64,000 nt of DNA, from positions 1 through 64,000 of the forward strand of contig NZ_JACZHT010000008.1 of assembly GCF_014861485.1 (NCBI RefSeq). The letters run 5' to 3'. The position numbers and the translations under genes were made by a program. Of this stretch, positions 55,793 to 63,619 are shown piece by piece; position 1 is the first letter of the stretch; every line of letters begins with the position of its first letter. A model generated the notes under the pieces. The model worked only from the letters and a program-made list of their open reading frames with translations. It was not told the origin of the DNA and did not search any database. Origin of the DNA: Phaeovibrio sulfidiphilus. Its GTDB lineage: Bacteria > Pseudomonadota > Alphaproteobacteria > Rhodospirillales > Rhodospirillaceae.

Positions 55793-55965
55793 CACGTGTC
55801 CCGAACTTGCAGAAGTACCGCCCGGGGCTCGCCGGGCACAGGGGCGTCCGGGCCGTGCCCGACGCTTTCCCGGACCGGGATACCGAAAAAATTTCGCCCG
55901 CGCGACAATATTTCGATCGCTGAAACGTCTTCCCTTACAGGATCACCTCTCACATGGAGACGAAA

Positions 55966-56265
55966 ATGAGTGTAACACTGTCAAACGGACCGGTCGATGA
56001 GGCCCCTGTGTCCCGCCCCGGGCGGGGCCGCGGCCCGGGTCGCGGACGGGGAAAGGGCCGCGCTGCCGCAAGTCCGGTGCGCCGCATCCCCATGGACGCC
56101 CTCGCGCCGAGGGAAGACCGCTGGAAGGGCTCGTGCGTTCTGGTGCCGGGCCCGGGGGAGACCGCCGGCGTCTGTCACAAGGGCCGGGTCGAGCCCTGCC
56201 CGCCCGAAGTCTGGCCCCGCTGCGAGGCCCAGCGCAACCGCCTGGACATGAAGGGAGACCTCTGA
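55966..56265 (+). CDS. Small Cys-containing protein, first gene of ECF operon
   Basis: A 99-residue protein I do not recognise. The first 40 residues are low-complexity Gly/Arg (RGRGPGRGRGKGRAAA). The second half is a compact domain with four Cys (SCVLVPGPGETAGVCHKGRV, then PCPPEVWPRCEAQRNRLDM), a pattern that could bind a metal. GGAGA precedes the ATG at 55966; an ATG 12 nt earlier has no such site. The stop overlaps the next gene (TGATG). It is in one transcription unit with a membrane protein and an ECF sigma factor. Confidence 0.72.
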   Translation: MSVTLSNGPVDEAPVSRPGRGRGPGRGRGKGRAAASPVRRIPMDALAPREDRWKGSCVLVPGPGETAGVCHKGRVEPCPPEVWPRCEAQRNRLDMKGDL

Positions 56266-56801
56266 TGGCCGAACAGCCTTTTGATCCCGGCCCCCAAGCC
56301 CCCCACGGTCCCGGATACCCGGGAGCCGGACGTGGACGACGCGCCGGCGACGGCCCCCGCCCCCCCGAGGCCGAACCGGCCAAATCCTGGCTGCTGAGCC
56401 CGGGCCTCTACCAGCGCATCCTTGTGTGGGCGGGCATCCTGGCCCTGACGGCCCTGGCGGTGATGCTCCTTTGGAACGCGCTGATGCCGGGCATTGCCGG
56501 AGTGCCCCGCCTGGACTACCTCCAGGCTGCCGGGCTTCTGGTGCTGTGCCGCCTGCTGTTTGGCGGGCTCTCGGGCGGGCTCTCGGCCGCGCGCCCCGTA
56601 TCCCGGGCCGGAGACCGGCTCCAGGAACGCTGGGGCGCCATGAGCCCGGGCGAGCGCCGGGAGTTCCAGCGCCGCCGCCGCCAGCGGTGCGGCTGTGACG
56701 GAGATGGACACGGTGAGGGGCACGGGGACGGCCCCGGCCCGGGCCATGGTCACGGGCGCGGCGGACCCCTGCCGGGAGCGACCGCGGACAGCGCGGAATG
56801 A
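56265..56801 (+). CDS. Membrane protein with metal-binding-like tail, ECF operon
   Basis: A 178-residue protein. A disordered N-terminus precedes a membrane helix (about 52-72, ILVWAGILALTALAVMLLW) and a second hydrophobic segment (GVPRLDYLQAAGLLVLCRLL, near 90). A basic region with MSPGERREFQRRRRQRCGC follows, and the tail is rich in His, Asp, Gly and Cys (GHGEGHGDGPGPGHGHG). Small membrane proteins with an LxWNxLMPxxxG core and an MSPxERxxF segment often accompany ECF sigma factors. The tail suggests metal binding. GGGAG precedes the ATG. Possibly senses metal or modulates the sigma factor; inferred. Confidence 0.78.
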   Translation: MAEQPFDPGPQAPHGPGYPGAGRGRRAGDGPRPPEAEPAKSWLLSPGLYQRILVWAGILALTALAVMLLWNALMPGIAGVPRLDYLQAAGLLVLCRLLFGGLSGGLSAARPVSRAGDRLQERWGAMSPGERREFQRRRRQRCGCDGDGHGEGHGDGPGPGHGHGRGGPLPGATADSAE

Positions 56802-57370
56802 CGAACCCCGGCGACACCGGCAAAAAAGGGCTTGAGGCGACTTTGGGCGCGGTCCAGAGCCGCCTGCGGGCCTTTATCGGCAGCCGGGTCCGGATCCGCG
56901 AGGACGCAGAGGACATCTTCCAGACCGTGATCTGCCAGTTCCTGCGGGTCAGCACGGCCCTGGATCCGGTGGAGAACGTCACGGCCTGGCTGTTCCGCTC
57001 GGCGCGCAACGCCATTACGGACCAGGCCCGGAAGAAGCGGGAAATCCTGTTCAGCGCCCTGTTCGACGATGACGGGGACTCCCCCGAGTACGACGCCCTG
57101 TGCGATGCTTTGCTGGCGGATCCGGTCACCCCGGAGGACGAGCACCTGCGCCTGATCATCCAGCAGGAAATCGAGGCCGCGCTCCAGGACCTGCCCGACG
57201 ACCAGCGCGACATCTACCTGAAGACCGAGCTGGAGGGCCTGTCCTACCGGGACATTGCCCACGACACGGGCGAGAACATCAACACCCTTCTGGCCCGGAA
57301 GCACCGGGCGGTCCGGCACCTGCGCGAGCGCCTGCGGGATCTGTACGAGGACATCGTCTTCGGCGACTGA
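56798..57370 (+). CDS. ECF-type RNA polymerase sigma factor
   Basis: A 190-residue sigma-70 family factor. Region 2 includes VRIREDAEDIFQTVICQFLR and VTAWLFRSARNAITDQARKK. Region 4 includes LQDLPDDQRDIYLKTELEGL and SYRDIAHDTGENINTLLARK. The two are joined by an acidic linker. No classical anti-sigma factor (zinc-binding or RseA-like) lies next to it; the two upstream genes are the candidates for control. The ATG overlaps the membrane-protein stop (ATGA). A strong terminator ends the operon. Confidence 0.93.
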   Translation: MTNPGDTGKKGLEATLGAVQSRLRAFIGSRVRIREDAEDIFQTVICQFLRVSTALDPVENVTAWLFRSARNAITDQARKKREILFSALFDDDGDSPEYDALCDALLADPVTPEDEHLRLIIQQEIEAALQDLPDDQRDIYLKTELEGLSYRDIAHDTGENINTLLARKHRAVRHLRERLRDLYEDIVFGD

Positions 57371-57441
57371 CCCGACCGGCGCCCGTCCCTCTCCCGTTCC
57401 CGCTACCCCCGCACCCCTATAAGGCCCCGGATTGCGGACAC

Positions 57442-57474
57442 AAAAAAACCGGAGGCGTGGCCATCCGGTTTTTT
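57442..57474. terminator. Bidirectional terminator between ECF operon and tRNA-Phe
   Basis: The perfect stem aaccgga/tccggtt (57447-57453 with 57464-57470) has an A-run on its left and TTTT on its right. It serves the rightward sigma gene and the leftward tRNA. Confidence 0.88.
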
Positions 57475-57480
57475 GGAAAA

Positions 57481-57556
57481 TGGTGCTCAGGGACGGAATC
57501 GAACCGCCGACACCAAGATTTTCAGTCTCGTGCTCTACCGACTGAGCTACCTGAGC
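57481..57556 (-). tRNA. tRNA-Phe (anticodon GAA)
   Basis: A 76-nt tRNA on the minus strand with CCA encoded. The acceptor gctcagg pairs with cctgagc, and the anticodon loop ctgaaaa reads GAA. It lies 91 bp downstream of yacG, with a terminator after it. Confidence 0.97.
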
Positions 57557-57647
57557 ATCGCGACCGGAGTGTTGGGCAGCGCCCCGCTCCGATGGGCGGA
57601 TTAATAGTCGATCGAACCGGCGGCGGCAAGCCCTTTTTCGCGAGCCC

Positions 57648-57842
57648 TCATTCTTTTTCATCCGGGTCGCCGGTTTCCTCGGTCTCGACCCGGTAGGTTC
57701 CGGTCATCCACCGCCCGAGATCCACGTCCGCACACCGGCGCGAGCAGAACGGTCGGTAACGGGGCTCCACCGGCTCCCCGCAAATCGGACATTTCGCAAG
57801 CGTGACCCGCACCGGGGTGGCCTCGGAATCGTTCTGTGTCAT
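57648..57842 (-). CDS. yacG: DNA gyrase inhibitor YacG
   Basis: A 64-residue zinc-binding protein. The four Cys are in KCPICGEPV and FCSRRCADVDLGRWM, the YacG signature. Relatives bind GyrB and block gyrase. The ATG at 57842 has GGAGA at correct distance; the earlier ATG at 57863 lies inside the end of the RNase gene and lacks one. The order infA-maf-rng-yacG is common in alphaproteobacteria. Confidence 0.92.
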   Translation of the reverse strand: MTQNDSEATPVRVTLAKCPICGEPVEPRYRPFCSRRCADVDLGRWMTGTYRVETEETGDPDEKE

Positions 57843-57859
57843 TGGTGTCTCTCCCCCGT

Positions 57860-59035
57860 TCAAACCGCGCCCGCCGCCCGAAGGGATGCGCCCTCGGGCA
57901 AGCCGCGCTCCACGCGCACCGTCATTCCGCTGCGCGAGACCGCCTCCCGGAACGCCGGACCGTAAACGGTCTCAAGCAGGCGGAAGGCCTCATCATCCAC
58001 ATCCAGAACCACGCCCGCCCCCGGAACGCCCCGGGCCAGGTCCCGAAGGCACCGCAGCAGGGCCGCCTCCGAGCTTTCCCGCTGGCGGGTGGAGCGCCGG
58101 CACATCAGATCCGAAAGCGGGGCCCGGGTGCGGGGCCGCACCAGCTCCAGAAGGCCGCCCCGGGTGATCCCGAGGAACCGCATCCCGGCCGGATCCCGGG
58201 CGGCCAGAGTCTTCACCACCGCCGGCAGGTCCGCCGGAAGGGGATGGGCACGGCTTCGGGGCAGGTCGATGACAATCTGCCCGCCCAGGGCCCGCAGCCG
58301 GATCTGATGAAAGATGGTCTCCAGCGCGGCCACAAGGGCGCCCCGGTCCCGGGGCCCTGCACCCGTGTCCACGTCGACCGCGTTCAGGGCCTCGGTCTCG
58401 GCAAAGATCAGCCCGCCGCCCGAGGGAAGGGAGACCCGCTCCTCCAGGGCCTGGCCGATGGCCTCCTCCACCCCGAACACCTCGAACAGGGACGTGGTCC
58501 CCGTGTGATGGGCCACCGAGGCAAACCGGGCCTTCCCGGGCTCCCGCGTCCAGCCGGCCAGATACACACCGGAATCACAGATCACCTCCGGGGGGGATCC
58601 GGCCGAGTCCCGCAGCCAGGCGGACAGGATGCTGTTTTCTCCGGGCAGGCGGCCAAGATCCGTCCCGGCCTCGAAGGCCCGCAGGGTGTCGGGCCCCGGC
58701 TCCCGGCACAGGGCCAGCTTGGGCCCCTTGGAGCCATAGCCCTCGCGAATCACCTGGAAAAGAAGGCGCTGACCCTCGGAATAGGCGCGGGCCTGGGCCC
58801 GGGGAACCTCGAAAAAGCCGGCAGGCCCCGAACCCGTATCGACAAAGCGCGCCAGAGAGCCGCCCAGCGCCTTCCCCAGGCGCCCTGCAACCCGGTCGCC
58901 CGACGCAAGGCGCCCCGCCCGCTCGAACGCCACATCAAGGATGGTGTCGTCCTCAAGGAGGGCGTAGCGCGTCTCACCCGGGGAGACGGAAATCAGGATG
59001 GTGCGCGGGCCCGGGCCGGCTTCGGACCGTGTCAT
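57860..59035 (-). CDS. rng: Ribonuclease E/G family endonuclease (short form)
   Basis: A 391-residue RNase G-like protein. It begins TILISVSPGETRYALLEDDT; the middle has the S1-like region with GKALGGSLARFV. The metal-binding acidic residues occur in NAVDVDTGAG and IVIDLPRSRAH. It lacks the usual Zn-link Cys pair and most of the C-terminal half, so it may be a shortened or divergent enzyme. The second ATG (59035) has GGAGGG about 8 nt upstream and is preferred to the one at 59041. Its start overlaps the end of maf by about 60 nt. Activity on RNA is likely but not certain. Confidence 0.82.
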   Translation of the reverse strand: MTRSEAGPGPRTILISVSPGETRYALLEDDTILDVAFERAGRLASGDRVAGRLGKALGGSLARFVDTGSGPAGFFEVPRAQARAYSEGQRLLFQVIREGYGSKGPKLALCREPGPDTLRAFEAGTDLGRLPGENSILSAWLRDSAGSPPEVICDSGVYLAGWTREPGKARFASVAHHTGTTSLFEVFGVEEAIGQALEERVSLPSGGGLIFAETEALNAVDVDTGAGPRDRGALVAALETIFHQIRLRALGGQIVIDLPRSRAHPLPADLPAVVKTLAARDPAGMRFLGITRGGLLELVRPRTRAPLSDLMCRRSTRQRESSEAALLRCLRDLARGVPGAGVVLDVDDEAFRLLETVYGPAFREAVSRSGMTVRVERGLPEGASLRAAGAV

Positions 59036-59651
59036 AGCCATTGCCCTCCAGCAACGCGGCAGTCTCGTAAAGGGGCAGGCCGACCACCGCCGACCAGGAC
59101 CCGGACAGGAACGACACAAACGCCGCCGCCCGTCCCTGGATGGCATAGCCTCCGGCCTTGCCCTCCCACTCCCCGCTGGCAATATAGTGCGCGATATCCC
59201 GGTGCGACAGGCGCTTGAACGCCACCTGCGACAGGACAACGCGGCTGACCAGCTTCTGCTCGGGCGTGATCAGGGCCACGGCGGTGTACACCCGGTGACG
59301 GGTACCGGACAGAAGCGCAAGGCACTCCCGGGCCGTTTTCTCGTCGAGAGCCTTGGGAAGATGGCGCCGACCGCGGGCCACAACCGTATCCCCCGCCAGC
59401 ACAAAGGCTCCGGGGTGCAGGCGGGCCACAGCACGGGCCTTGTCCACCGCAAGGCGCAGGGCACAGGGCCGGGGCAGCTCGTTTTTGAGGGGGGTCTCGT
59501 CCACATCCGCCGGGCAGACCGCATCCGGAACCAGGCCAATGGAGGCCAGAAGATCCAGACGGCGCGGCGAGGACGAGGCAAGCACAAGCCCGGGGCGTGG
59601 TCCGGCCGTGGCCGGAGCCCCCGAAGGCGCAGTGTTCAGCACAGGGTGCAT
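58974..59651 (-). CDS. maf: Maf-family nucleoside-triphosphate pyrophosphatase
   Basis: House-cleaning nucleotide pyrophosphatase of 225 residues. The family motifs are LVLASSSPRRLDLLASIGL, PADVDETPLKNELPRPCALR, KARAVAR, and VLAGDTVVARGRRHLPKALD. GYAIQGRAAAFVSFLSGSW carries the conserved GxAIQG. Maf enzymes hydrolyse modified or canonical NTPs; the subtype cannot be set here. It starts 19 bp after the infA stop. The 3' end overlaps rng. Confidence 0.92.
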   Translation of the reverse strand: MHPVLNTAPSGAPATAGPRPGLVLASSSPRRLDLLASIGLVPDAVCPADVDETPLKNELPRPCALRLAVDKARAVARLHPGAFVLAGDTVVARGRRHLPKALDEKTARECLALLSGTRHRVYTAVALITPEQKLVSRVVLSQVAFKRLSHRDIAHYIASGEWEGKAGGYAIQGRAAAFVSFLSGSWSAVVGLPLYETAALLEGNGYDTVRSRPGPAHHPDFRLPG

Positions 59652-59670
59652 CCGGAAAAAGCGGTGCGCG

Positions 59671-59889
59671 CTATTTGAAACGGAACGTGATCCGGCCCTT
59701 GGTCAGATCGTAGGGCGTCATTTCCACGGTGACCCGGTCACCCGCAAGCACGCGGATGCGGTTCTTGCGCATCTTGCCCGAGGTGTGAGCCAGAATCTGG
59801 TGATCGTTGTCCAGCTTGACGCGGAACATCGCGTTGGGCAGCAGTTCAACCACCACGCCCTGGAATTCGAGTACGTCTTCTTTCGCCAT
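59671..59889 (-). CDS. infA: Translation initiation factor IF-1
   Basis: A 72-residue S1-fold protein, [20 protein letters not shown] through GRITFRFK, full family length. It binds the A site of the 30S subunit during initiation. First gene of the infA-maf-rng-yacG cluster, with the promoter presumably in the 59890-60248 spacer. Confidence 0.97.
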   Translation of the reverse strand: MAKEDVLEFQGVVVELLPNAMFRVKLDNDHQILAHTSGKMRKNRIRVLAGDRVTVEMTPYDLTKGRITFRFK

Positions 59890-60248
59890 AAGCCCCTGGT
59901 TCCCGTTCAGAAAGGTTGCCCTTTATCTGCCGGTTCCCCTGGAAAGGTCAAGGAGATTCGCGCCCCGGCCGGGTTTTTGACCGGTTCCGCGCCACGGCAG
60001 TGGTGTTTTGGAGCGCCTGCCCGTCCCCGGCGCCCCGCTCCCCGTGCCCCGGCCGCCGGAGGCTGTCCCGACCGGGACACCGGAAACGGATGCAACACAA
60101 TGGAGTTATTGATAAATATCTCCCGCAAAAGGCGTGGGGCGCAGGGATCTGGTCTGGAGCCGGGGACCGGTCGCAAAGGGCCGGAAGGCCGGCAGCCGGG
60201 ACCACAGGCCGCCACACGCGACCCGGCGGGCGCGGCCGGTCCCCCCGC
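59890..60248. other. Spacer between tsaC/sua5 and infA
   Basis: 359 bp, no gene. The AT-richer patch at 60100-60130 may be part of the infA promoter. Confidence 0.4.
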
Positions 60249-61208
60249 TCAGGGCGGGGTCGCCGCGCGCCTCAGGCGGTCGTTGATGGCAACCCCCAGG
60301 CCCTCGGCCGGAACCGGCGACACGGCAATGCCCGTCGCCCCCAGGGTGTCCAGCGCATGAAGGGCCGCAAACAGGTTGGCCGCCGCCTCCCGCAGATCCC
60401 CCCTGGGGCTGAGGTTCAGGGCCGCGCCCTTCACCGGACCGAAGCCCAGAAGAACCTCCCCCGCCGTCAGGGAGCCGGGGTCCGCATTCAGGCGCACCGG
60501 CGTGCGGGGCGCATAATGGCGCAGGAGACACCCGGGGGAGCGCAGCCCTGCCCCGCTGGCTTCTGCATCCCCGTCGGCGTGCCCGGCGGAGACCTCCACC
60601 GGGGTGCCCAGGACGGCCTCCAGATCCTCGGGGCCGAGAGCACCGGGGCGCAGGATCGTGGCCACCGGAGTGGACAGGTCCAGAACCGTGCTTTCCAGAC
60701 CGAAGGCACACGGGCCTCCGTCCAGAACCCGGTCGACCCGATCGCCAAGGGAGGCGTGCACATGTTCTGCCAGGGTGGGGCTGATGGTCCCCGAGCGGTT
60801 CGCGCTGGGCGCCGCCAGGGGGAGCCCGCTGGCCCTCAGAAGCTCCAGCGCCAGCGGATGGGCGGGCACCCGGATCGCGACCGTGTCCAGCCCGGCACTC
60901 ACCAGGTGGGACAGGCGGCAGCCCGCGCGCCGGGGCAGGACCAGGGTCAGGGGCCCCGGCCAGAATGCCGCCGCCAGACGGTGGGCCCGCTCGTCCAGAA
61001 GGACATGGGCGGCAGCGGCCTCCACATCCGGGACATGAACGATCAGCGGGTTGAAGCGGGGGCGCTCCTTGGCCTCGAAGATCCGGGCAATGGCCCGGTC
61101 ATCCAGCGCGCTGGCCCCCAGGCCGTACACGGTCTCCGTGGGGAAGGCCACAAGACCGCCCGAGCGCAAATGCTCCGCGGCCTCACGGATCCGGGCCTCC
61201 GGGCTCAC
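60249..61208 (-). CDS. L-threonylcarbamoyladenylate synthase (Sua5/TsaC)
   Basis: Enzyme of 319 residues making threonylcarbamoyl-AMP for the t6A base of tRNAs. The YrdC domain has GGLVAFPTETVYGLGASALD, KERPRFNPLIVHV, FWPGPLTLVLPR and AAPSANRSGTISPT. A Sua5-type C-terminal domain follows (about 205-319), with LLRHYAPRTPVRL at the junction. The long two-domain form is Sua5-like. The start is GTG at 61208, overlapping the cysQ stop (GTGA); it gives SPEARIREAAEHLRSGGLV. Confidence 0.93.
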   Translation of the reverse strand: MSPEARIREAAEHLRSGGLVAFPTETVYGLGASALDDRAIARIFEAKERPRFNPLIVHVPDVEAAAAHVLLDERAHRLAAAFWPGPLTLVLPRRAGCRLSHLVSAGLDTVAIRVPAHPLALELLRASGLPLAAPSANRSGTISPTLAEHVHASLGDRVDRVLDGGPCAFGLESTVLDLSTPVATILRPGALGPEDLEAVLGTPVEVSAGHADGDAEASGAGLRSPGCLLRHYAPRTPVRLNADPGSLTAGEVLLGFGPVKGAALNLSPRGDLREAAANLFAALHALDTLGATGIAVSPVPAEGLGVAINDRLRRAATPP

Positions 61209-62041
61209 CAGCCGCTCCCGAAGGCAACAAAGTAGGGATTGCGGTAGTAGGGCGCCTTTCCATACAGGAACGGCTCCCCCTCCAGGGTGGTCACATTGCC
61301 TCCGGCGGCGCGCACGATCGCGTGGGCGGCGGCCGTATCCCACTCGCTGGTCGGGCCCAGGCGGGGGTAGACGTCCGCAAGGCCCTCGGCGATGCGGCAG
61401 AACTTCAGGGAGCTGCCCGCCGAGATCTGCCGGGCCACCGGCCGGCCCTTCAGGAACGTGTCGAGAAACAGGGTCGTCTGGAACTCGTCCCCGTGGCGAC
61501 GGGAGGCCAGAATGGTCACGCCCGCCTCAGGGGGGACGCGGCACGAAATCTCGCGGGTGGACTGGCGCGACTGGAGGAACGCCCCGCCGCCCGGAGCCCC
61601 CCAGTACAGAAGATCCATCGCCGGACAGTAGACCATGCCAAAAACCGGGCGGCCCTGATGGATCAGGCCCACGTTCACCGTGAACTCCCCGTTGCGGCTG
61701 ACGAACTCGCGGGTTCCGTCCAGCGCGTCCACCAGCCAGAACAGCTCGGGCGCCTCGCTGGGAGGACGGGCCCCCGCCGCAAAGGACTCCTCGGCAATGA
61801 CCGGGATAGCGGGCGACAGCTCCGCCAGGCCCTCAAGAAGAATGGCCTCGGCCAGGGTGTCCGCCCCGGTGACCGGCGAGCGGTCCTCTTTCAGGGCCAC
61901 CTCGAAGTCCGTGCCGTAAATGCGCATGATGGCATCCCCGGCCTTCAGGACATGGTCCCGGAGCGCCGACAGGAACGCGCTGTCGATTGTCCCCGACTCC
62001 AGGAGAGGCGGGATAAAGGGCGGCTCCTCAGTCTTCGTCAT
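61205..62041 (-). CDS. cysQ: 3'(2'),5'-bisphosphate nucleotidase CysQ
   Basis: Inositol-monophosphatase-fold enzyme of 278 residues that hydrolyses PAP, a by-product of sulfate assimilation. Metal-binding sites are KEDRSPVTGADTLAEAIL, VIAEESFAAG, and LVDALDGTREFVSRNGEF, with the C-terminal SEWDTAAAHAIVRAAGG. GGAG stands 5 nt before the ATG at 62041. The tsaC/sua5 gene starts inside its stop codon. Confidence 0.93.
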   Translation of the reverse strand: MTKTEEPPFIPPLLESGTIDSAFLSALRDHVLKAGDAIMRIYGTDFEVALKEDRSPVTGADTLAEAILLEGLAELSPAIPVIAEESFAAGARPPSEAPELFWLVDALDGTREFVSRNGEFTVNVGLIHQGRPVFGMVYCPAMDLLYWGAPGGGAFLQSRQSTREISCRVPPEAGVTILASRRHGDEFQTTLFLDTFLKGRPVARQISAGSSLKFCRIAEGLADVYPRLGPTSEWDTAAAHAIVRAAGGNVTTLEGEPFLYGKAPYYRNPYFVAFGSGW

Positions 62042-62711
62042 GGCTCCAACCTGAACTACCGGAAAACGTTCGATTTTAGGGAGAGACGCGGCGTCTTTCA
62101 AGGTCCATGACAGACTCGTGGCGGGCGACACCACCGGACCGCCCGGACACACGAGCGGAGAGCCTCCGACAGCGGCAGCGAGGTGGGGGCGGACGGGCGG
62201 GATTGGCGGGAGTGGCAGGATGTGCGGGCACCGGGATCGAGGGGACAGAACCGAGGCCCCGAGGAAACAGGTGGCACGGGTGGCGGCAGGGAGAATAGGC
62301 CGGGACGCTCGGATGGGCGCCGGGACGGCCACGCCCGGACGCGCACACCGGCCAGCTCCCGGACCCGCACACCGGCCAGCGCCCGGACCCGAGGCGCCAA
62401 AGAAACAGGTGGCACGGGTGGCGGCAGGGCAATGAGCCGGAACGGCCACGCCAAGACGCGCGCCGGAACGGCCACGCCCGGACCCGCAGGGCGGCGCGGG
62501 GGTTCCCGCAAGGCACAGCCACGCCGGAGGCATCCGACCGAAGGCTGCCGGAGCCCCTCAGAGTGGGGGTGCGGGATGTCCATATCACGCGCGCCCGTGC
62601 GCCGGCGCGACCCGATTGGGGGCCACGGGGGCACCCCAGGGCCACAGCCCCACGATGGCACCCGCACGATAGCATCCCCACGGTCGCCCCCGGTGGCGCC
62701 AACCCGTGACC
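62042..62711. other. Long GC-rich repetitive spacer
   Basis: 670 bp without a gene. It contains a 28-bp exact direct repeat (62264 and 62402), a 24-bp tandem pair near 62344-62391 built on CACACCGGCCAGC.CCCGGACCCG, and three copies of ACGGCCACGCC. Promoter elements were not identified. Confidence 0.5.
62264..62429. repeat. 28-bp exact direct repeat, 138 bp apart
   Basis: 62264-62291 and 62402-62429 are identical; both begin GAAACAGGTGGCACGGG and end GGCGGCAGGG. Confidence 0.85.
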
Positions 62712-63071
62712 TCAGGCCCGGGGCAGGATCTCCAGCACCGTCTCGGGAGGCCGGCCCAGGCGCACGCCCAGCGGCGTCACCACAATGGGACGCTCGATAA
62801 GAACCGGATGCGCCACCATAAAATCGATCAGCTGATCGTCGCTCCACTTGGGGTCGTCAAGACCGAGCTCCTCGTAGACCTTGCTCCCACGGCGCAGCAC
62901 AGCGCGCACCGGAAGCCCCATCGCGGCGATCAGACCCTTCAGGGTGTCCCGGTCGGGGGGCGTCTTCAGGTACTCGATGACCTCGGGCTCCACGCCACTG
63001 TTGCGGATCAGCTCCAGCGTGGCGCGGGACTTGCTGCAGGCGGGGTTGTGATAAATGGTGATTGAGCTCAT
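62712..63071 (-). CDS. ArsC-family reductase-like protein
   Basis: A 119-residue thioredoxin-fold protein of the glutaredoxin-type arsenate reductase family. Cys12 in ITIYHNPACSKSRATLEL is the catalytic Cys; VIEYLKTPPDRDTLKGLI and HPVLIERPIVVTPLG are characteristic. Close relatives include true arsenate reductases (ArsC) and Spx/YffB-like proteins. The NPxCSKSR and ERPIV motifs favour the ArsC type, but no ars operon genes are near. The ATG at 63071 has only a weak ribosome site. Confidence 0.85.
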   Translation of the reverse strand: MSSITIYHNPACSKSRATLELIRNSGVEPEVIEYLKTPPDRDTLKGLIAAMGLPVRAVLRRGSKVYEELGLDDPKWSDDQLIDFMVAHPVLIERPIVVTPLGVRLGRPPETVLEILPRA

Positions 63072-63619
63072 GTCAGATCCCGAATGTCGTGAGGTTGACG
63101 AAAAACGCACCCGGCTCCACCAGCCCGTACACCGCGGGCCGGAAGGCAGAGGCCACGGCGCGGACAGGGCAGCCCCGGCCTCTCCCGAGCCGGCGCAGAC
63201 AGGACGATACCTGCAAAACCGCCCGCAGCAAACGGCCCCACCAACCGGGCCGCGCCGACGAAGCGAAGCGGCGAAGCCGACGAACCGGCGCGGCGGAGCC
63301 GACAAAACCAACGCGGCGGGCTGTTCACACCCCGGCGACCGTACACCCGGTGCACCCGGGGCCACGAACCGCGGCAGACAGCGCGCCGGGCCTGCGGCAG
63401 CCTCACCGACAGGGGCCACCCGGCAGACGCTCGCACCGGTGCAGTGGTGCAGTGAGATATAGGCTCCCCGGACGCCCCGATCCAGTGCCGCGCGCCCGGG
63501 CGCCATGCCCTCCGCACACACCCGCCCGGCCAAGGGGGCGGAATCCCGAACAGGCGCCCGGCCCCGTCAGCCTCCAGCGGGATCACCGCCCTGCCCGCGA
63601 AGAAAACCGCCTGCCGGCC
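63072..63619. other. Spacer before the right-edge gene
   Basis: 548 bp, GC-rich. It has a run of CGACGAAGCGAAGCGGCGAAGCC-like words (63254-63300) but no gene. After about 63620 the base composition drops in GC. Confidence 0.4.

Noticed and set aside
62264-62429. CRISPR-like array
   Set aside because: Only two exact copies, 138 bp apart, with no regular spacers and no cas genes.
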